A stretch of DNA of 64,000 bases from Salinicola endophyticus (GTDB lineage Bacteria > Pseudomonadota > Gammaproteobacteria > Pseudomonadales > Halomonadaceae), in the NCBI RefSeq assembly GCF_003206575.1, contig NZ_PZJO01000001.1, positions 336,720-400,719 of the forward strand. The letters are read 5' to 3'. Positions 37,467 through 44,952 of this stretch are shown here, one piece after another (within the stretch, counting starts at the first letter, position 1; the number at the start of each line of letters is the position of its first letter). The notes beneath the pieces were generated by a model. That model was not told where the DNA came from. It did not search any database and saw nothing but the letters and a program-made list of their open reading frames with translations. A program made the translations under genes and the position numbers.

Positions 37467-40058
37467 TCAGGCAAGCGACTCGCGCGCTTTCCCGGAGCCG
37501 CGGCGGCGTCGCTGCAGCAGCACGATCAGCGCGAACAGCAGCAGCCCGGGTATCCACATCAACTCCTTGGGCAGTTGATCGCGCGGCACCCGTACCGAGA
37601 CGATCTGCTGATCGAAATCGAAGCCGAGCTTCTCCGCCTGGCTACCGAAGTCGGTGGTATCGACCAGCACCTTGCCATCTTCCTGCATCAGGTGCAGCCC
37701 CAGGCTATCGAGACGTTCGCTGCCGCTGGCACCCTCGGTCGCCGGCACCTGCACCACGAAGCTGGTGGGCGCACCGTAGGCATCCAGCCCATCGACCCGC
37801 ACCATCAGGTGGTCGCGCGGGCCGATCTCGCCCAACGCCTGCTCGAACTGGGCCGGCGGCACCTCACGGTAGGGCGCATCGGCCATGTCCATCCAGAAGC
37901 CGGGGCGGAACAGGGTGAAGGCCACCAACAGCAGCAGCGCACTCTCGTACCAGCGGCTCTTGACCAGCATGAAGCCCTGAGTCGCGGCGGCGAAGATCAG
38001 CATCGCCGCGGTGGCGACGATAAAGATCACGATACCGTGCCACAGATCGACATTGATCAGCAGCAGGTCGGTGTTGAAGATGAACAGAAACGGCAGCGCG
38101 GCAGTACGCAGGCTGTAGTAGAACGCCTGGAAGCCGGTGCGGATCGGGTCGGCGCCGGAGATCGCCGCCGCCGCGAACGAGGCCAGCCCCACCGGCGGCG
38201 TGACATCGGCCATGATGCCGAAGTAGAACACGAACAGGTGCACCGCGATCAGCGGCACGATCAGGCCGTTCTGCTCGCCCAGCTGCACGATCACCGGCGC
38301 CAGTAGCGCCGATACCACGATATAGTTGGCGGTGGTCGGCAGTCCCATGCCGAGGATCAGGCTGAGCACCCCGGTGAGCAGCAGCATCAGCAGCAGATTG
38401 CCCATCGACAGCGTCTCGACCAGATCCGCCAGCACCAGGCCGACCCCGGTCTGCGCCACCGCACCGACGATGATGCCGGCGGTGGCGGTGGCAATACCGA
38501 TCCCGATCATGTTGCGCGCGCCGTCGACCAAGCCTTCCCACAGGTCGCGCCCGCCGCGCTTGAGATCGTCGGCGAAGTCGCTGCGCCCGCGGAACAGCGC
38601 ATCGATCGGCCGCTGGGTGAGAATGATGAAGATCATGAAGGCGGTGGCCCAGAACGCCGACAGCCCCGGCGACAGACGCTCCACCATCAGGCACCACACC
38701 AGCACGATCACCGGCAGCAGATAGTGCAGACCCACGAGCACCGTCGGCCGCGTGCGCGGTAGCTGAGTGATCTCCTGGTTGGGATCGTCGACCTCCAGCT
38801 CGGGGTAGTTCGAGCCGAGCTTGAGCAGCAGCACGTAGACCGCGATGACCCCGGCGCCGATCACCCAGGAGGCGGACTCGCCGAGGGCCGGCTTGAGCCA
38901 GCCGATACCGTAGTAGACCAGCGCCGCCAGCAGCATCACCCCGATCAGCCCGGTCAGAAAACCGAAGATCTTGGTCAGCAGCGGACGCGGCGGATTACCG
39001 CTCGGCAGCCCCTGCATGCCCGCCTTGAGGGCCTCCAGGTGAACGATATAGAGCAGCGCGATATAGGAGATGACCGCCGGCAGGAAGGCGTGTTTGATCA
39101 CCTCGATATAGGGGATGCCGACGTACTCGACCATCAGGAAGGCCGCAGCGCCCATCACCGGCGGCATGATCTGGCCGTTGACCGAAGAAGAGACTTCCAC
39201 CGCGCCGGCCTTGGTGGCGCTGAAGCCGACCCGCTTCATCATCGGGATGGTGAAGGTACCGGTGGTCACGGTATTGGCGATGGAGGAGCCGGAGATCAGT
39301 CCGGTGAGCCCCGAGGAGACCACCGCCGCCTTGGCCGGGCCGCCACGGTAGTGGCCCAGCAGCGAGAACGCGACCTTGATGAAGTAGTTGCCGGCACCGG
39401 CCTTGTCGAGCAGCGCGCCGAACAGCACGAACAGGAACACGAAACTGGTCGAGACGCCGAGGGCGATACCGAACACACCCTGGGTGGTCAGCCACTGGTG
39501 GTTGACCAGCCCCGAGAAGCTCACCCCGCGATGGGCCAGGATGCCCGGCATGTAGGGCCCGGCCAGCGAGTAGATCAGAAAGATCAGGGCAATGATCGTC
39601 AGCGGCGGCCCCAGCGAGCGGCGGCACGCCTCGAGCAGCAGTAGGATGCCGGTCACGCCGACGATCACATCCTGCAGGATCGGCGCACCGGGGCGCTGTG
39701 ACAGCTGGCCGTAGAAGAAGTAGAGATAGGAAGCGCAGAACGCGCCCACCAGGGCCATGGCCCAATCGGGCAACGGCATGCGCTCGCGCGGCGAGCGCTT
39801 GAACGCCGGATAGGCCATGAAGGCGAGGAATATGGCGAACGCCAGATGGATCGAGCGCGCCTCGGTGGCGCTGAATACGCCGAAGCCGAACAAGAACGGC
39901 AGCGGCGAGGCGATCCACAGCTGGAACAGCGACCAGGCTGCAGCAACGCCAAGTAGCAATCGGTTGGGGAAGCCGGTCAGCTTGCGGCCACCGGTGTCGG
40001 TAGCGGCCAGCTCATCCAGCTTGGCCTGATCGGGGCCGGAAGTCTTGGTATCGGTCAT
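37467..40058 (-). CDS. TRAP transporter permease, fused DctQ-DctM (4TM/12TM) subunit, TAXI type
   Basis: The 863-residue inner-membrane protein fuses the small (DctQ-like) and large (DctM-like) TRAP subunits, the form paired with TAXI receptors. About 18 hydrophobic segments are visible. The large-subunit part holds SGLTGLISGSSIANTVTTGTFTIPMMKRVGFSATKAGAVEVSSSVNGQIMPPVMG (around residues 265-320) and GMGLPTTANYIVVSALLAPVI (around 570-590). A soluble C-terminal portion (about residues 740-840) precedes a last helix. The ATG at 40058 was chosen over one 24 bp upstream for its ribosome-binding site. It uses an ion gradient, probably Na+, to import an organic acid or amino acid delivered by the receptor at 40374-41348. 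Confidence 0.93.
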   Translation of the reverse strand: MTDTKTSGPDQAKLDELAATDTGGRKLTGFPNRLLLGVAAAWSLFQLWIASPLPFLFGFGVFSATEARSIHLAFAIFLAFMAYPAFKRSPRERMPLPDWAMALVGAFCASYLYFFYGQLSQRPGAPILQDVIVGVTGILLLLEACRRSLGPPLTIIALIFLIYSLAGPYMPGILAHRGVSFSGLVNHQWLTTQGVFGIALGVSTSFVFLFVLFGALLDKAGAGNYFIKVAFSLLGHYRGGPAKAAVVSSGLTGLISGSSIANTVTTGTFTIPMMKRVGFSATKAGAVEVSSSVNGQIMPPVMGAAAFLMVEYVGIPYIEVIKHAFLPAVISYIALLYIVHLEALKAGMQGLPSGNPPRPLLTKIFGFLTGLIGVMLLAALVYYGIGWLKPALGESASWVIGAGVIAVYVLLLKLGSNYPELEVDDPNQEITQLPRTRPTVLVGLHYLLPVIVLVWCLMVERLSPGLSAFWATAFMIFIILTQRPIDALFRGRSDFADDLKRGGRDLWEGLVDGARNMIGIGIATATAGIIVGAVAQTGVGLVLADLVETLSMGNLLLMLLLTGVLSLILGMGLPTTANYIVVSALLAPVIVQLGEQNGLIVPLIAVHLFVFYFGIMADVTPPVGLASFAAAAISGADPIRTGFQAFYYSLRTAALPFLFIFNTDLLLINVDLWHGIVIFIVATAAMLIFAAATQGFMLVKSRWYESALLLLVAFTLFRPGFWMDMADAPYREVPPAQFEQALGEIGPRDHLMVRVDGLDAYGAPTSFVVQVPATEGASGSERLDSLGLHLMQEDGKVLVDTTDFGSQAEKLGFDFDQQIVSVRVPRDQLPKELMWIPGLLLFALIVLLQRRRRGSGKARESLA

Positions 40059-40151
40059 GGTGAGATCCTGACAGGGAAACACGCAGGCGCCGAGGAAGTG
40101 GCCCGCTCACGGCAGGGAAGAAGCATCTGCTTGCGGCAACGCTTCGCGGTC

Positions 40152-40177
40152 GGGGCCGGACATCAGCGTCCGGCCCC
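40152..40177. other. Intercistronic hairpin between TRAP receptor and permease genes (1)
   Basis: A perfect 9-bp stem GGGGCCGGA / TCCGGCCCC with an 8-base loop. It lies in the 315-bp gap (40059-40373) between the receptor and permease genes, which are transcribed on the minus strand. It may terminate part of the transcript or protect the receptor mRNA. Confidence 0.5.
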
Positions 40178-40191
40178 TTCCAAGGCGCGGC

Positions 40192-40218
40192 GGCGGGCGT
40201 CTCGGCGAGACGCCCGCC
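40192..40218. other. Intercistronic hairpin between TRAP receptor and permease genes (2)
   Basis: A perfect 12-bp stem GGCGGGCGTCTC / GAGACGCCCGCC with loop GGC. No U-tract follows on either strand. Together with the hairpin at 40152 it forms a tandem stem-loop region beside repeat copy E. Confidence 0.5.
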
Positions 40219-40226
40219 CACGCGTG

Positions 40227-40377
40227 CTTAGGAAAACGCTGAACAAATCGGCGAGCGGGATGAAGCGCAAGGCGCCCGGAGCACAAGAACCGCAGCATAT
40301 GGGGTATATGTGAGGATTCTGAGCACCGCGCAACGCAGCGATTCACCCGCGCAGGCATTTGTGCAGTGTTTCCTCAG
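40227..40377. repeat. Palindromic intergenic element, copy E (divergent relative, about 150 bp)
   Basis: The ends are inverted repeats (CTTAGGAAAACGCTGAACAAAT / ATTTGTGCAGTGTTTCCTCAG, imperfect). The centre has CATAT-GGGGT-ATATG (about 40297-40311) followed by TGAGGATTCTGAGC. This is the same layout as the TTTAC-GGGGT-GTAAA centre of copy D, with different stem bases. The right end overlaps the stop codon of the TAXI receptor gene (40374-40376). Confidence 0.65.
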
Positions 40378-41348
40378 AGCCAGCCCTGCTCTTGGTAATA
40401 TCGCTTGGCACCGTCATGCAGCGGCGCGGAGAGACCGGCGCTGATCATGTCTTCCGGCTTGAGGTTGGCGAACGCCGGGTGCAGACGCTTGAAGCGGTCG
40501 AAGTTGTCGAACACCGCCTTCACGGTCTGGTAGACGACTTCGTCCGGCACCTCGGCCGAGGTCACGAAGGTCGCGCGCACACCGAAGGTCTGGACGTCGT
40601 CCGGATTGCCCTCGTACATCCCGCCGGGGATGGTGGACATGCTGTAGTAGGGGTACTTGTCGACCAACCCCTTGACCGCGTCATCGTCCAGCGGCACCAG
40701 GTTGGCGGCGACGGTAGTGGTCGCTTCCTGGATCGCACCGTTGGGGTGACCGACCACGTAGGCCATGGCGTCGATGTTGTTGTCGGCCAGCGCCGAGGCC
40801 ATCTCGGCGGCACCCAGCTCGGAAGCCAGCGAGAACACGCTGGTGTCCCAGCCTTCGGCGTTCATCAGGACTTCCATGGTGGCACGCTGGCCGGAGCCCG
40901 GGTTGCCGATGTTGACGCGCTTGCCCTTGAGATCCTGGATCGAGTGGATGTCGGCATCCTTGCGCGCCAGGATGGTCAGCGGTTCACCGTGCAGCGAGAA
41001 CACCGAGCGCAGATCCTTCATCGGCTTGTCGAACTGACCGTCACCGTTGTAGGCGTTGTACTGCACGTCGGACTGGGCGACGCCCATGTTCAGCTCACCG
41101 GACTTGATGCCGTTGATGTTGGCCACCGAGCCGCCGGTGGAGGGCGCGTTGCAGCGGATGCCGCTCTCTTCGGCGCTGCGGTTGACCATCCGGCAGACGG
41201 ACTGGCCGACCACATAGTAGACGCCGGTCTGGCCGCCGGTACCGATGGTGATGTACTGGGTATCCTGCGCCATGGCAGGGGCGGACAGCGTGGCCGCACC
41301 CATCAGGGCAGAAGAGAGTAAGGCTGCAGTCAAAGCGTGGCGTTTCAT
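40374..41348 (-). CDS. TAXI family TRAP transporter solute receptor
   Basis: The 324-residue periplasmic receptor has a signal peptide ending at APAMAQ (about residue 27). The TAXI-family start follows: YITIGTGGQTGVYYVVGQSVCRMVN, with STGGSVANINGIKSGELNMGVAQSD further on. TAXI receptors bind carboxylates or amino acids and hand them to the fused permease encoded next (37467-40058). The ATG at 41348 is preferred to the one at 41354 because GAGGT lies 6-7 bases ahead of it. The stop codon lies inside the end of repeat copy E. The ligand cannot be predicted. Confidence 0.93.
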   Translation of the reverse strand: MKRHALTAALLSSALMGAATLSAPAMAQDTQYITIGTGGQTGVYYVVGQSVCRMVNRSAEESGIRCNAPSTGGSVANINGIKSGELNMGVAQSDVQYNAYNGDGQFDKPMKDLRSVFSLHGEPLTILARKDADIHSIQDLKGKRVNIGNPGSGQRATMEVLMNAEGWDTSVFSLASELGAAEMASALADNNIDAMAYVVGHPNGAIQEATTTVAANLVPLDDDAVKGLVDKYPYYSMSTIPGGMYEGNPDDVQTFGVRATFVTSAEVPDEVVYQTVKAVFDNFDRFKRLHPAFANLKPEDMISAGLSAPLHDGAKRYYQEQGWL

Positions 41349-41824
41349 GCGCATACCTCGAGTTTCCCGTTTATTGTGTGAGGCCGATCTGGCGACCCCG
41401 GACGTCGAGCGGTGACGTGGACCGGGCTTGTGCTGATTCTATCCCGGTTCGTCATGCCTGCCGCGCCCTCCCTTGGTGGAGCGTGGCGGGCTCGCTATGC
41501 CTCCCGCTGCCCTCGCCTGACGGCCTGGAGCGCGTCATGCAGAGCGGTCTGGAGCATGTGCCGACGACCGTTTCGGCCCTCGGAACGGGGACCCGGCTCG
41601 ACAGCACTGCCTGTAACATAGCTTATCCTGACGGCGAGCCATCTTATAGAGAGTTTCGTGCTGGCAAAACCCGCAACCTGCCGCTTCTATCACCGGGTCT
41701 GCGCAGGGCGCGCCAAGGAAATAGCACCAGAGACGCCGGAAGAAGAGGATTTCTTTGCCGCCAGCCGCGACGGGCGCTGCGGGTCGAGCACAACCGCTAT
41801 GGGGCATGCGCGACCGGCATGACG
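41349..41824. other. Intergenic region with no supported gene
   Basis: These 476 bp upstream of the TAXI receptor gene and downstream of the DUF192 gene contain only short open frames that look random. A locally AT-richer patch (about 41618-41660) could hold a promoter, but no clear -35/-10 pair or operator was found. Confidence 0.5.
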
Positions 41825-42361
41825 TCAGGGCGCCGCGAGCCAGGGGCCGAGGTCGACCCGGTCACCGACACCGAGCCCCCGCTGCGCGAAGTAGCCGGCG
41901 TTGGTCTCCAGCGCAGCACGAAACGCCACACCCGCCGCATAGGCCGGGCAGCGGCTGGGCATCTCGGCACGGCACGGCGGCATCGTTCTCAGCGCGCGGA
42001 TGGTGCCATCCGCGCCGAGAAAGGCGATGTCCAGCGGAATCCGCGTGCGGTACATCCAGTAGGCACTGCTGCCGGGCTGCTCGGCACGGTAGAGGAACAG
42101 CATGCCGGCATCCTCGGGCAGGGAGTCGCGCGCCATCAGCCCCCGCGCCCGCTGATCGGCGGTGGCCGCCACTTCGATTCGCAACGTGTAGTCACCGCCC
42201 GCCCCGCTCAGGCCCAGATGCCCCCGCTCCGCGGCGCCCGCCAGCCCAGCCCATGTCAGCAGCGCCAGCGTGGCGCACAGCTGCAGCGCTTGCACCGGCC
42301 GCCAACGCCCCGCCGGCGCGGCGCGCCGCCGGGCGGCCTCAACCGAGCGCGGCATCGTCAT
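41825..42361 (-). CDS. DUF192 family exported protein
   Basis: This protein of about 178 residues has an N-terminal hydrophobic segment (LQLCATLALLTWAGLAGAAE) that should act as signal peptide or anchor. A DUF192 domain follows: LRIEVAATADQRARGLMARDSLPEDAGMLFLY ... YWMYRTRIPLDIAFLGADGTI ... ALETNAGYFAQRGLGVGDRVDL. The family is widespread, periplasmic and of unknown function. Three in-frame ATGs (42367, 42361, 42355) follow GCGAGG closely; 42361 gives the best spacing, but the choice is uncertain. The gene overlaps the end of the small membrane protein gene by 23 bp, so the two are coupled. Confidence 0.8.
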   Translation of the reverse strand: MTMPRSVEAARRRAAPAGRWRPVQALQLCATLALLTWAGLAGAAERGHLGLSGAGGDYTLRIEVAATADQRARGLMARDSLPEDAGMLFLYRAEQPGSSAYWMYRTRIPLDIAFLGADGTIRALRTMPPCRAEMPSRCPAYAAGVAFRAALETNAGYFAQRGLGVGDRVDLGPWLAAP

Positions 42362-42509
42362 CGTCATCCTCGCGCGCACGCGGCGGCGCCTGGACGCTGG
42401 TGACCTGGCGCTGGGCAGACTCACTGCCGCCCAGGCGGTGGTCGATCCAGGAGAGCATGGTCAGCTGAGCCACCAGCAAGCAGAGACAGATCGCGATTCC
42501 CTTCCACAT
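42339..42509 (-). CDS. Small single-pass membrane protein
   Basis: This 56-residue protein starts at the ATG at 42509 after GAGGATACGAAG. It has one membrane helix (WKGIAICLCLLVAQLTMLSWI) and a hydrophilic tail with a run of five Asp. It overlaps the DUF192 gene in another frame, which supports it being translated. I recognise no family. The 356-bp gap to the next gene (42510-42865) holds only repeat copy D. Confidence 0.5.
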   Translation of the reverse strand: MWKGIAICLCLLVAQLTMLSWIDHRLGGSESAQRQVTSVQAPPRAREDDDDDAALG

Positions 42510-42678
42510 CTTCGTATCCTCGATGGTCGACGGCGGCAAGCGCCGGGCTCAAGATACCGTGTTGGTCGGATTTGCCATAGCCCCCGTCATCGCCTCCGCC
42601 GCCCTCACCCGGCCCGGTGCGCCGGACGCCCCTTGACGGCCACGCCCGCGGCGTTGAAAGTCTGGGCCTACGAGCCCA

Positions 42679-42838
42679 CTAGGGTTTTACGAAAAGTCAG
42701 CGAGCGACGGCCAGACCGGGGCGCGTAGCTAAGGCAAAAATCGGCGAAAACGCGGAGTTTACGGGGTGTAAATGAGCATTTTTAGCCGATTTTTAACGCC
42801 GTATTGCCGAGCGCAGGTAGTTTTCTTGCAAAGCCTAG
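42679..42838. repeat. Long palindromic intergenic element, copy D (160 bp)
   Basis: It begins CTAGGGTTTTACGAAAAGTC and ends GTAGTTTTCTTGCAAAGCCTAG, an imperfect inverted repeat with CTAG at both tips. The interior matches copy B closely, with the shared CCAGACCGGGGCGCGTAGCT block and a central dyad TTTAC-GGGGT-GTAAA (about 42758-42772). The right end is 28 bp ahead of the EamA transporter start, so the element may carry or displace that gene's promoter. Confidence 0.75.
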
Positions 42839-42865
42839 CCCAGCCATATCAAAGGAACTCAGCGC

Positions 42866-43735
42866 GTGCCCCTCAAGGATTTGTCGATCGGTCTGGGCGT
42901 GATTGCCATCTGGGCACTCAACATCATCGTGATCAAGCTCGGGGTCGCGGAGATGCCGCCGCTGCTGGTGATGATGCTACGCTTCATGCTGGTCGCCGCG
43001 CTGGTGGTACCGTTCACGCGTATCACCCGCGCGCAGCTGCGCTGGGTCCTGCTGCTCTCGGTCACCTTCGGCGGGCTCCACTTCCCGCTGCTGTTCGTCG
43101 GTCTCGAGCACGCCGAGGCAGGCACCGGGGCGCTGCTGGTACAGATGGGCACGCCCTTCGCGACCCTGCTGGCGGCGCTCTTCCTCAAGGAGAAGCTGGG
43201 GCCACGACGGCTCGCCGGCCTGGTGCTGGCGTTCGGCGGCGTGGTGGTCCTGGCCGGCGGGCCCTCGCTGCCGCCGCCGCTCTCCACCGCGCTGCTGCTG
43301 GCAAGTGCGCTGGCCTGGGCGGTCTCGACACTGATCATCAAGCTGGCCCCGCCGATTCCGCCACTGACCCTGACCGGCTGGATCGCGCTGTTTGCCACGC
43401 CGCTGGTGGCACTCGGCAGCGCCCTGTTCGAATCCGATCAGTGGCAAGCCATTCAGCATGCCGGCTGGGCCGGCTGGGGCGCAGTGGTCTACACCGCAGT
43501 GATGTCCTCGATCGCCGCCTACGGACTCTGGTATCACCTGTTGCAGAAGCATCCGGTCAACCGCGTGGTACCGTTGACGCTGCTGATGCCGGTATTCGCG
43601 GTAGCGCTGGGGGTGTGGTTGCTGGACGATCCGCTGGGCGTGCACAAGGTGTTCGGCGGGCTGCTGGTGATCGCGGGTCTCGCCGTGATCAATCTGCCCC
43701 TGCGGCGGCTGACGCTCGCCCGCCGGACGCCGTGA
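42866..43735 (+). CDS. EamA/DMT family inner-membrane transporter
   Basis: The 289-residue protein has ten predicted membrane helices in two EamA repeats. The first repeat spans about 5-135 (IGLGVIAIWALNIIVIKLGVAEMPPLLVMMLRFMLV, with the late ALFLKEKLGPRRLAGLVLAFGGVVVL motif). The second spans about 145-280 (YTAVMSSIAAYGLWYHLLQKHPVNRVVPLTLLMPVFAVALGVWLLDDPL). Members export amino acids or other small metabolites. GTG at 42866 is the start, after AAAGGA. It most resembles the YedA/RhaT-like metabolite exporters; the substrate is unknown. It is a stand-alone gene just downstream of repeat copy D. Confidence 0.88.
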   Translation: MPLKDLSIGLGVIAIWALNIIVIKLGVAEMPPLLVMMLRFMLVAALVVPFTRITRAQLRWVLLLSVTFGGLHFPLLFVGLEHAEAGTGALLVQMGTPFATLLAALFLKEKLGPRRLAGLVLAFGGVVVLAGGPSLPPPLSTALLLASALAWAVSTLIIKLAPPIPPLTLTGWIALFATPLVALGSALFESDQWQAIQHAGWAGWGAVVYTAVMSSIAAYGLWYHLLQKHPVNRVVPLTLLMPVFAVALGVWLLDDPLGVHKVFGGLLVIAGLAVINLPLRRLTLARRTP

Positions 43736-43873
43736 CGCCGACCACCGCAAGCCTCACCCAGCGCTGAGATTCCGCGGCAGCCGTTCCGGGATCGACGCCC
43801 CGAGAATCGGCGTCGCGGGACAGGCGCCCGGAGCGTGTCGCCGCCCGCCCCCTTTCATCATCGAGGAGCCCGC

Positions 43874-44338
43874 ATGCCCCAAGCCGTCGACCCCGGCGTG
43901 ACGATCGCCACCATGAGCCTGGACGACCACCCCGATTTCGTCGCCATGATGCAGCGCACCCCGGGTGTGGTGCTGCGCCAGGCCGATGGCCGTGAGGCCA
44001 CCGCGCGCTATCTGGCGCGCAACCCGGGCATGAGCTTCGTCGCCCGCTGGCCCGGCAGAGCGGGGATCGTCGGCTGCGCCATGTCAGGGCACGACGGCCG
44101 CCGCGGCTATCTGCAGCACGTCATGGTCGACCCAGAGTGCCGCGGGCTGGGCCTGGGGCGCCGGCTGACCGAGCGCTGCCTGCAGGCGCTACTGGCGGCC
44201 GGCATAGAAAAGGTGCACCTGGATACGCTGGCCGACAACGCCGATGCCCACCGTTTTTGGACACATCTGGGGTGGTCCAACCGCAACGCCGAGATCGTCC
44301 GGTTCTCGCGGCTGCTGGTCGACGATCCCAACGCCTGA
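43874..44338 (+). CDS. GNAT family N-acetyltransferase
   Basis: This 154-residue cytosolic acyltransferase starts at the ATG at 43874 after GAGGAGCCCGC. The acetyl-CoA binding motif A is LQHVMVDPECRGLGLGRRLTERCLQALLAAG, with the R/Q-x-x-G-x-G/A loop (RGLGLG), followed by HLDTLADNADAHRFWTHLGW. Motifs are intact, so the enzyme should be active. The acyl acceptor is unknown. It lies 38 bp before the molybdopterin-fold gene. Confidence 0.85.
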   Translation: MPQAVDPGVTIATMSLDDHPDFVAMMQRTPGVVLRQADGREATARYLARNPGMSFVARWPGRAGIVGCAMSGHDGRRGYLQHVMVDPECRGLGLGRRLTERCLQALLAAGIEKVHLDTLADNADAHRFWTHLGWSNRNAEIVRFSRLLVDDPNA

Positions 44339-44376
44339 GCAAGGCGCCCACCCGATAGCCAGGAGCCGACCCCAAG

Positions 44377-44952
44377 ATGTCGATACTCTCTGCTTGCTCG
44401 ACCTACCGCGCGCCACGCCGGCGACTGCCGTGCGCCTGGCTGCTGCTGGCGCTGGCGGCTTTCGCGGCCCTGCCGACGTTCGCGGATTCGCCCGATATCG
44501 CGTCCGATGCTACGCGCGACGCCACACCCTATCCACGCGACATGCAGCTGCTGCGGCTGACCGACGCCGCCGGCAAGCCGCTCGCCGCACTGACGCTCGG
44601 CGATCTCGAAGCGCTGCCCGGCCGCGAGGTGGTCGGGCCGATTCCGGATAGTGGCCTGGGCTCGTCCCACTGGTACGGTGTCTCCCTGCGCACGCTGCTG
44701 GCCAAGTATCATCTGCCCCTGCCGGAGAGCCTGCACGCCTACGCCCTCAACGACTACGATGCGATCATTCCCGCGAGCGATCTCACCCGCTACGACCCGA
44801 TCGTCGCCTACCGGCGTGACGGCCACTATCTCCCGGTGGACGCCTACGGCCCGCTGATCGTGATGTACCCCTACGATAGCTATCCCGAGCTCTATACCCG
44901 TACCTACTACAACCGCACCGTATGGCAACTCGACGAACTGCGGCTGCGCTGA
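44377..44952 (+). CDS. Periplasmic molybdopterin-oxidoreductase-fold protein lacking a Cys ligand
   Basis: The 191-residue protein has a signal peptide (LPCAWLLLALAAFAALPTFAD) and a single compact domain like the oxidoreductase molybdopterin-binding fold: LTLGDLEALPG, HWYGVSLRTLLAKY, ALNDYDAIIPASDL, VDAYGPLIVMYPYD. The mature region contains no cysteine at all, so the usual thiolate ligand of sulfite-oxidase-type Mo centres is missing and catalysis is doubtful. The gene overlaps the following diguanylate cyclase gene by 31 bp. In bacteria such small proteins are often encoded beside signalling proteins, so a ligand-sensing role for the cyclase is inferred. Confidence 0.7.
   Translation: MSILSACSTYRAPRRRLPCAWLLLALAAFAALPTFADSPDIASDATRDATPYPRDMQLLRLTDAAGKPLAALTLGDLEALPGREVVGPIPDSGLGSSHWYGVSLRTLLAKYHLPLPESLHAYALNDYDAIIPASDLTRYDPIVAYRRDGHYLPVDAYGPLIVMYPYDSYPELYTRTYYNRTVWQLDELRLR

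Noticed and set aside
41535-41807. Minus-strand 90-codon frame upstream of the TAXI receptor gene
   Set aside because: Cys/Arg-rich random-looking composition, no ribosome-binding site and no recognisable family.
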